DNA from: a virus
Strand: one strand, 5' to 3'
DNA length: 64,000 nucleotides
IMG/VR virus record: IMGVR_UViG_3300050821_001198
Span: 1 to 64,000 of that record
The position numbers and the translations under genes are program-made. Of the stretch, positions 58,968 to 64,000 are shown piece by piece. The notes beneath the pieces are model-generated. The model was not told where the DNA came from, searched no databases, and saw nothing but the letters and a program-made list of their open reading frames with translations. Positions within the stretch are counted from its first letter, which is position 1, and each line of letters starts with the position of its first letter.

Positions 58968-59870
58968 TTAGGCCCACGCAAGGCCAAGAGCCTCGATGAG
59001 CGGGTGGTGTGTGGGAACGATGTCCCGTTTGTACAAGCCGTCCGCAGGGAACCAACGGATCTCCGCCAGATCATCTCCCGCTTCAAGCGGTCCGTGCAGG
59101 AGCTTCGCACGGAAGAGGAATGTCATGATGCCGTCTGGCTCGCCCTTATACCGCCAGTCATCAACGACAAGAGAGGCGACGTACTCGGGATCAGTGATTG
59201 AAGCGCTTGTCTCTTCGCCCATCTCGCGGCGGGCCGCCGCCTCGGCACTACTGTCAGAGGGGTCGATGAATCCTCCGGGGAAGCGGAACTCAGTCTCTTC
59301 GGGTTTACGCCCCAGCAAGACCTTCGACCCATCCTCGTTGAAGCATGCGATGTCCACGGTGGGGTAAGTCGTATCCCAGCGATTGAAGGTCGCCCAGATG
59401 ACACCCTCTCTGAATTCCGGTGTGGCCTTGGTGCTCCGGGATGCGATCTCCTTCCGCATCTCCGTGCCGCTGACGTAGGATTCCTGCTCGAACTCCCGCG
59501 TTGGGAGCGTTCCGTGGTAGCGAGAGATGAATCCGTCACGTCCTCCATAGACGCACACCGACTGCGAGGGGGTCAAGTTCTTACGGACCTCCCGGTCGAA
59601 GTTGCGGGACCAGAGACGGTCCGACCACGAGTCATCGATGTACCCGACCGTGACGTTCGGGAACTCAGCAAGGACCATCTGCTTCCTCGCCTCGTAGTCG
59701 AGCGGGTTGCCCTGAGAGTTGCGAATCGGGGCGAGCCCGATAAAGACCAGCACTTTGTCGTGCCGATCACAGACCTGTTGGATCAGGTCTCGGTGCGCCC
59801 AATGCAGGGACGCTACCTGGAATCGTCCGACGACGACTCCAACGTCGTATGGCTCTTCTTTGAGCTTCAT
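58968..59870 (-). CDS. natV: Bifunctional NMN adenylyltransferase / Nudix hydrolase
   Basis: A 300-residue protein starting at ATG 59870 (GAGGAA site). The N-terminal nucleotidyltransferase has G-R-F-Q (15-18), an H-x3-H motif (22-26 region) and V-S-G-T-x-M-R (134-140) and converts NMN to NAD+. The C-terminal Nudix domain carries G-G-F-I-D ... R-R-E-M-G-E-E near 200-222, with one extra residue compared with the standard box. It probably hydrolyses ADP-ribose. The pairing with NAMPT is the same as NadV/NatV of phage KVP40 and the NAD+ reconstitution pathway 2 described in phages. Confidence 0.92.
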   Translation of the reverse strand: MKLKEEPYDVGVVVGRFQVASLHWAHRDLIQQVCDRHDKVLVFIGLAPIRNSQGNPLDYEARKQMVLAEFPNVTVGYIDDSWSDRLWSRNFDREVRKNLTPSQSVCVYGGRDGFISRYHGTLPTREFEQESYVSGTEMRKEIASRSTKATPEFREGVIWATFNRWDTTYPTVDIACFNEDGSKVLLGRKPEETEFRFPGGFIDPSDSSAEAAARREMGEETSASITDPEYVASLVVDDWRYKGEPDGIMTFLFRAKLLHGPLEAGDDLAEIRWFPADGLYKRDIVPTHHPLIEALGLAWA

Positions 59871-59937
59871 GTGTTCCTCACGGTTGTATCTGTAAACCCT
59901 CGTAGGGGAACTGCTATTCAGTTGGTACTTACGTGAG

Positions 59938-59966
59938 AGGGTATCAGCCGTATCTAGGTCCGTCAA
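59938..59966 (-). promoter_or_regulatory. Promoter of the NAD+ unit, TTGACG-17-TACCCT
   Basis: TTGACG (59966-59961) and TACCCT (59943-59938) overlap the end of the upstream gene. A leader of about 65 bases precedes ATG 59870. Confidence 0.6.
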
Positions 59967-60138
59967 GCGGATCTAGGTCGTTCATCTTCCGGAGGAAGTC
60001 CTTATCCCAATCGTCTGTGATCTGAGATTGGACTCGGATGCAAAGCGCACAGAGGTAGCGCCCGTTAGCGACCATGATGTTCGGAATGAACTCCGCTCCG
60101 CACTCAGAGCACTTAGGTTTATTGAGATTTGCAGGCAT
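59944..60138 (-). CDS. Small zinc-ribbon protein, 64 residues
   Basis: Start at ATG 60138. C-x2-C near residue 11 and C-x2-C near 35 form a ribbon, then an acidic helix ending D-P-L-D-G. It resembles its upstream neighbour and may be a duplicate. Confidence 0.6.
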   Translation of the reverse strand: MPANLNKPKCSECGAEFIPNIMVANGRYLCALCIRVQSQITDDWDKDFLRKMNDLDPLDGPRYG

Positions 60139-60142
60139 TTTG

Positions 60143-60400
60143 CTATCGGGCTCGTCTTTGAATCTCATCCCACCACTCGTTGAGATCTGCAAGGAAAGCG
60201 TCGTCCCAATCATCCCCGTGGGCTTCAAGGATGCGGCCCACCTGTTCATCTGGACTACCCTTGACCTTGGCGAGCACTGGCGCTTCACAATCCGGGCAGA
60301 GGGCAAGTCTACGGTACGCCACGATATCGATTGGCTCATCGCAGACCTTGCAGTAGAAGTGGTCTCCGTCGCCAGACGAGAAGTTGAATGCACCGGGCAT
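60143..60400 (-). CDS. Zinc-ribbon protein, 85 residues
   Basis: C-x2-C near residue 17 and C-x2-C near 35, followed by an acidic helical tail with W-D-x-A-F-L-x-D-L-N. The same tail style in the next gene suggests a paralogous pair. Function unknown. Confidence 0.65.
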   Translation of the reverse strand: MPGAFNFSSGDGDHFYCKVCDEPIDIVAYRRLALCPDCEAPVLAKVKGSPDEQVGRILEAHGDDWDDAFLADLNEWWDEIQRRAR

Positions 60401-60407
60401 GACTAAG

Positions 60408-60481
60408 CTGGGGAGGCAGGGCTCGAACCTGCGACATGCGGACTAACCACCACGCCGCTCTACCAACTGAGCTACTCCCCA
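60408..60481 (-). tRNA. tRNA, probably Thr(GGT) (Asn(GTT) possible)
   Basis: Acceptor TGGGGAG / CTCCCCA (7 pairs), D-arm GCTC/GAGC and T-arm GCAGG-TTCGAGC-CCTGC are all sound. The anticodon arm has a mismatched stem and an apparently eight-base loop. With U33 in register the anticodon is GGT. Overall similarity is to tRNA-Asn. CCA is not encoded. Confidence 0.75.
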
Positions 60482-60488
60482 AGGAGCC

Positions 60489-61211
60489 CTACCGAACCTC
60501 ATCTACAAACCCTAGCTTGAGAGCATCGTCGGCCGTCATCCACCAGTCCTTACGATCCCAATTGCGCTTGATGAACGCCTTGGTGGTCTTGGGATTGATG
60601 GGCTTCGACCGTTCCTCGAAGATATCAAGGATACGCTCGTGAAACAAGCTCATGAGACGAACCCGATCCTCGACCTGGGCAAAATCACCGATTGCGCCCA
60701 ACGATCCCTGATGGAGTAGGAGGATGCAGTTCTTGCCCATGATCCGCGTCGTGCCAACCTGGAGGATGACGCCGCCCATCGACGCTGCCACCCCAAGAGC
60801 CACCGTGTTGACAGTGTGACCCTTGTCTTGGAGAGACCTGATGAAGTCCACAAGCGCAAGGCCCGCGAAGATCGATCCACCGGGCGAGTTGATCTGAACC
60901 TCAATCTCGCACTCGGGGTTGAGACGTGACCACTCGGTCAGTTTGGTAATGCACGACTTCACCGTATTGTCATCGACTTGTTTGTCGAAGACGTAGACGA
61001 AGTTGTTGGAGTTGTTGGCTTGCTCGGCCGCTTCCTCGCGCTGCTTCGTGCGTAGATTGATGGCACTGATCATGGCATCGTTGCCCGCCTTCTGGGCCTG
61101 TGCCGAGAAGAGGTCGCGTTCGGCCAAGCGAACCTCGGCCAACGCCTCGAATGCGGCGATCTCCGCCTTATGAAGCGGTCGGGTAGTGTCTGCCTTGTCT
61201 GGGGCTGGCAT
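60489..61211 (-). CDS. clpP: ClpP-like serine protease
   Basis: A 240-residue protein. After a charged helical N-terminal extension of ~70 residues comes the ClpP/crotonase-like core: N-S-P-G-G-S (108-113), catalytic Ser144 in A-S-M-G, His167 in L-L-L-H-Q-G. In phages such proteins may mature the head or act with host Clp ATPases. No scaffold or capsid gene is adjacent, so a role in proteolysis rather than head maturation is suggested. Confidence 0.88.
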   Translation of the reverse strand: MPAPDKADTTRPLHKAEIAAFEALAEVRLAERDLFSAQAQKAGNDAMISAINLRTKQREEAAEQANNSNNFVYVFDKQVDDNTVKSCITKLTEWSRLNPECEIEVQINSPGGSIFAGLALVDFIRSLQDKGHTVNTVALGVAASMGGVILQVGTTRIMGKNCILLLHQGSLGAIGDFAQVEDRVRLMSLFHERILDIFEERSKPINPKTTKAFIKRNWDRKDWWMTADDALKLGFVDEVR

Positions 61212-61223
61212 AAATGCTCCTGG

Positions 61224-61916
61224 TTATGGTGCCACGCGGCCCGCAGCCACGAAAGCTCGATGGGTTGTCGGCAAATGCCTAGCGAAGATTCCCTCTATCG
61301 CCTCTGCATACCGTCTGATCTCGTACATTGCTCCGGGTGAGTTTCGGAGGGCGAGGAAGTTCATCAGAGAGCGACTATTGGCCGTCCAGCGAATCTCCGT
61401 ATACAAGTTGAGAGGAAGAGAGATACGGGCCTGCTCCTTAGCCACACCGCGCCTAAGCCACTTCTTGTAGAAGTTCCAGGCAGCTTGGTTGGCCTCGGCT
61501 AGATCGTCTAGGTACTCCGCGTACATCTCCGGATCTTCTATGGTCTCGAAGGTGTAGGCTCCGGGCCGCCCCTTCTGGACTCGAAGGTGATCGGGCTCAA
61601 AGAAGTCGCCCCGCATCTCCACGTACCGTCCGCTCTCTTCGTTGACCGAGAATCCGATCCGATGCCGAATCCACTCACGCATCACGAATACCGGGAGACG
61701 GATGTGCCACATCGAATAGAACCCCTGCTCAAATGGTGATCCATGCTTGTTCTTGAGCAAGTAGTTGATCAACCTAGCGTCATCGTTGCTGAATTCCAGG
61801 CTTTCCTTGGCGAAAGAGACGCGAGCCGCGTTCACGATGTCCAACTCGCTCCCGATCCATTTGGTTAGTTCGACAAATCCATGGGGCTCGAAGATGACTT
61901 GCGCGTCCTCCGTCAT
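61224..61916 (-). CDS. thyX: Flavin-dependent thymidylate synthase
   Basis: A 230-residue protein with the ThyX signature R-H-R-x3-S-x-N-E-x-S-x-R-Y (84-98). It makes dTMP from dUMP using FAD, NADPH and methylene-tetrahydrofolate. It sits between the RNR and ClpP-like genes and follows a 13-codon leaderless frame. Start at ATG 61916. Confidence 0.95.
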   Translation of the reverse strand: MTEDAQVIFEPHGFVELTKWIGSELDIVNAARVSFAKESLEFSNDDARLINYLLKNKHGSPFEQGFYSMWHIRLPVFVMREWIRHRIGFSVNEESGRYVEMRGDFFEPDHLRVQKGRPGAYTFETIEDPEMYAEYLDDLAEANQAAWNFYKKWLRRGVAKEQARISLPLNLYTEIRWTANSRSLMNFLALRNSPGAMYEIRRYAEAIEGIFARHLPTTHRAFVAAGRVAP

Positions 61917-61958
61917 TCAGTCGCCCCAGCCAGGGTCTCGGTTTCGGGCGGATCTCAT
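61917..61958 (-). CDS. Leaderless 13-residue leader peptide before thyX
   Basis: MRSARNRDPGWGD, starting seven bases past the -10 box and ending one base before the thyX ATG. It may serve only to load ribosomes on a leaderless message so that thyX is translated by restart. Confidence 0.4.
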   Translation of the reverse strand: MRSARNRDPGWGD

Positions 61959-61965
61959 GCGGAGG

Positions 61966-61994
61966 ACCGTATCAGGCCCTCCGCCTTCTGTCAA
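61966..61994 (-). promoter_or_regulatory. Promoter of thyX operon, TTGACA-17-TACGGT
   Basis: TTGACA (61994-61989) abuts the RNR stop codon. TACGGT is at 61971-61966. Confidence 0.65.
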
Positions 61995-63908
61995 CTAGTA
62001 AGTAACCTCGCAGGCACCACCGACGCACGCAAGCTCCTGGGTGGCCTCTGTGTGGTCCTCAAGCTCGATTGCGGTAAGAAGCGACCAGTCGATATCTGTC
62101 GGCATAGTCTGAACAAATTGTTCATACTCGTCCTCGGTGATCTCCTGATAGGGTGCCTGCTGGTAGATGTGATCGGAGTGTGGCAGAAAGGATACCCCGC
62201 TCATCTGATCCCAATGTCGGTACACGAAGTCACCCACAGCAAGCCACTCGCTCTCGCGAACAGTGATCGTCACGGACGGCTTGTGCTCGCACCAGTGCTC
62301 GGCGTACATCAACCAGATCTCTAGCTGATCAATGGCCGACATCTGGCCACGGGTGATGAGCCCAGGCGGAGCCTTCATAGGCCACGAAAAGACCCACATG
62401 GTATCCGGATGGTGGATCTCGTCCTCATAGGGCACTCCCTGCATCATTAGCAACTGACCTACAGGATCAGTCTTGTTGAGCCGGTTGGTGCGGATGTACC
62501 AGTGACCGTGACCCGCGTGGATGCCCGAAGCGTAGGTCTGACATAGCTCTGACGTGTTTCCGCTTGGCTTGTTACAGGTGATCGCCGTGGCAGGGTTGAT
62601 CCCTAGCTTAGCGGCCCATACGGCATTGGTCTCCACCGAGTGCTCCCGCAAGCGTCCGAGAAGACCCTTACATTCATCGGTCACTTGTGAAAGGATCGAG
62701 TGTGCCATAACACCTGTCAGTGACACCCCTAGGAGACGCTCTTCCTCGCAGTTCTTCTTCCACTGAGCAGACAGGTAACGGAAGTCGGTGTACGTACTCT
62801 GGATCGTACCCAGAATCGTCGCCAGTTCGACCTTACGCATCAGTTCGGCCTCGGTGTCACCCGGGCGAACGATTACCTCGGTGAGATTGCAGGTCTGACG
62901 ATCCCGAAGAATGATCTCTGAACAGGGGTTGACTCCGAACTCATGATCGGGGTCACGACGACCGTACTTGGCCGCTTGCTTCTTGGCCGCTTCACGAGAG
63001 AAGATACCTCGCTCTCCGGACTTGGACTTGATGAGCGAGATCCACTCGTCTAGGAACCGTTCCATGGAAGGTTTCTCGGTCCATGCCGCCGAGTTATTGG
63101 CTAGCGCGTAGTGAGGATTCTCGATATCCCACCGACCACTCTTGGCCTCTCGCATGCGGTCATCGGAGGGATTCGACAGTGACAAAAGAGCGCTGCGACG
63201 GACGCCTCCGACAACTACGATATCACCGATCTTGCACATGATCCCGTGACACTCCAGAGACGTGAGCTTACGCCCCTGAGCCTCCTTGAAGATGGCCACG
63301 GTGTACCGAAACAACTCGTCAAGGGGAACGGGTCCAGAGGACCGCCCTCCCATGGTCTTGAGCCGCGCTCCAGCGGGACGTAGCTTGCTGAGATCCCATG
63401 AAGGGGTCCCGCCAGCGTACAGGGCTGCTAGGAGCCTACGAAACGCAGAAGCCCAGCCCTGCTTGGAATCCGCGACGACGATTACGTCATCGACGGGATA
63501 GAGAGTTGGTACTTCAGGAAGCTGGTTGACATACTGGCGTTCGACCGAGAAGCCAACACCTGTTCCGCACATGAGGACATACATGGCTTCGTCAAAGGCG
63601 TGGACCCGATTGATCGCCAGATAGGCGCAGTTGTAGCCAGCGATGTTGTCGCGGTCGAGAGCCGGACCCGCTGTCATGAGTGCTCGCATTGACGGCACTA
63701 GCTCCAGATTCAAGATGGCATTTCTGATCTGGTCGTACTCACCGTTGAGAGTGAATTCGTGTTTCTCGGACTGCCGCTGAATAGCTGACATGTAACGGTC
63801 AACGGTTTCCGTCCAGGTCTCGCGGCGCTTGAGGTCTTCGTTCCATCGCGCGTACTTCGTCTGATGGATTTGTTCTTGGTATGGCGTGGGGAGGCCGACT
63901 TGTGTCAC
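61995..63908 (-). CDS. nrdJ: Class II (adenosylcobalamin-dependent) ribonucleotide reductase
   Basis: A 637-residue protein with GTG start. Catalytic motifs: Cys94 (G-Y-N-C), Met-Cys-G-T-G-V-G-F loop (113-120), N-P-C-S-E (327-331, thiyl Cys329 and Glu331), partner Cys340 (Q-T-C-N-L) and a C-terminal C-x4-C (628/633) for thioredoxin reduction. No R2 or NrdG gene is near, and the layout is that of the single-chain B12 enzyme acting on ribonucleoside triphosphates. The host must supply or make cobalamin, as many actinobacteria do. The 92 bases upstream show no clear promoter. Confidence 0.92.
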   Translation of the reverse strand: MTQVGLPTPYQEQIHQTKYARWNEDLKRRETWTETVDRYMSAIQRQSEKHEFTLNGEYDQIRNAILNLELVPSMRALMTAGPALDRDNIAGYNCAYLAINRVHAFDEAMYVLMCGTGVGFSVERQYVNQLPEVPTLYPVDDVIVVADSKQGWASAFRRLLAALYAGGTPSWDLSKLRPAGARLKTMGGRSSGPVPLDELFRYTVAIFKEAQGRKLTSLECHGIMCKIGDIVVVGGVRRSALLSLSNPSDDRMREAKSGRWDIENPHYALANNSAAWTEKPSMERFLDEWISLIKSKSGERGIFSREAAKKQAAKYGRRDPDHEFGVNPCSEIILRDRQTCNLTEVIVRPGDTEAELMRKVELATILGTIQSTYTDFRYLSAQWKKNCEEERLLGVSLTGVMAHSILSQVTDECKGLLGRLREHSVETNAVWAAKLGINPATAITCNKPSGNTSELCQTYASGIHAGHGHWYIRTNRLNKTDPVGQLLMMQGVPYEDEIHHPDTMWVFSWPMKAPPGLITRGQMSAIDQLEIWLMYAEHWCEHKPSVTITVRESEWLAVGDFVYRHWDQMSGVSFLPHSDHIYQQAPYQEITEDEYEQFVQTMPTDIDWSLLTAIELEDHTEATQELACVGGACEVTY

Positions 63909-64000
63909 TTGGCCCTTTCTATTCGGTTCAAAGCGTAACCGTTACCGGATAGCTAGACAGTACCAGAAAGGGGGAAGAACTGTGGCGTTCTAACACACAT

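Noticed and set aside
60489-61211. Prohead protease
   Set aside because: The ClpP-like fold could serve as one, but no scaffold or capsid gene is adjacent. Kept as ClpP-like protease.
61995-63908. Intein or split in the ribonucleotide reductase
   Set aside because: All catalytic motifs follow in normal spacing and no splice-block motifs are present.

Overview
The window is one contiguous piece of a large tailed double-stranded DNA phage (Caudoviricetes). The evidence is a large terminase, a portal, rIIA/rIIB homologues, collagen-like tail fibres, a phage nucleotide-metabolism block, two tRNA genes, homing endonucleases and an intein. By eye the G+C content is in the high 50s. Genes are packed with 1-4 base start/stop overlaps. 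An actinobacterial host is likely but inferred, from SigA-type promoters, many apparently leaderless genes, a B12-dependent ribonucleotide reductase with ThyX, and an ArdC homologue. No integrase, repressor, CRISPR array or insertion sequence was seen.

Layout. (1) 1-18,960, minus strand: about 45 mostly tiny early genes, many with zinc-ribbon cysteines, in short operons that each start at a TTGACA-N17/18-TATAAT-like promoter. Recognisable genes are a split UvrD/FBH1-like helicase whose two halves lie in swapped order, a membrane phosphoglycosyl transferase, an ArdC antirestriction protein, and rIIB and rIIA. (2) 19,058-25,376, plus strand: a cassette that starts at a bidirectional promoter region and contains an HTH protein with homing-endonuclease-associated repeats, a secreted protein, five small membrane proteins and a PI3/4-kinase-like protein with zinc ribbons. 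(3) 25,367-31,652, minus: a glycosyltransferase, an SGNH-hydrolase/C1q-like fibre, a 769-residue GXT collagen-like fibre and associated tail proteins. (4) 31,694-39,037, minus: large multidomain proteins carrying two ADP-ribosyltransferase-like domains, a SWIM zinc finger interrupted by an intein, a nucleotidyltransferase, two putative Cys-His-Asp modules and a PD-(D/E)XK-like domain. (5) 39,056-45,493, minus: small proteins, a P-loop kinase, HAD phosphatase, dNMP kinase, Cys-rich protein, HNH endonuclease and metallophosphoesterase. (6) 45,490-55,841, minus: portal, terminase and tail or baseplate proteins, with a plus-strand LAGLIDADG gene inserted. (7) 55,864-63,908, minus: deaminase, RNA ligase, tRNA, NAMPT, NMN adenylyltransferase-Nudix, tRNA, ClpP-like protease, ThyX and class II ribonucleotide reductase.

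How the genes work together. The right end makes deoxynucleotides (RNR, ThyX, deaminase, dNMP kinase) and rebuilds NAD+ from nicotinamide (NAMPT then NMNAT). This NAD+ unit has its own promoter and ends in a terminator behind a tRNA. RNA ligase, a PNK-like kinase and a HAD phosphatase could form a tRNA repair set. The head and tail block mixes structural genes with enzyme domains typical of effectors, which suggests enzymes carried in the virion. The collagen/C1q fibres and their adjacent glycosyltransferase recall the BclA exosporium glycoprotein. No major capsid protein, tape measure or endolysin could be recognised, so part of the morphogenesis and lysis genes must lie outside the window or be too divergent to identify by reading.
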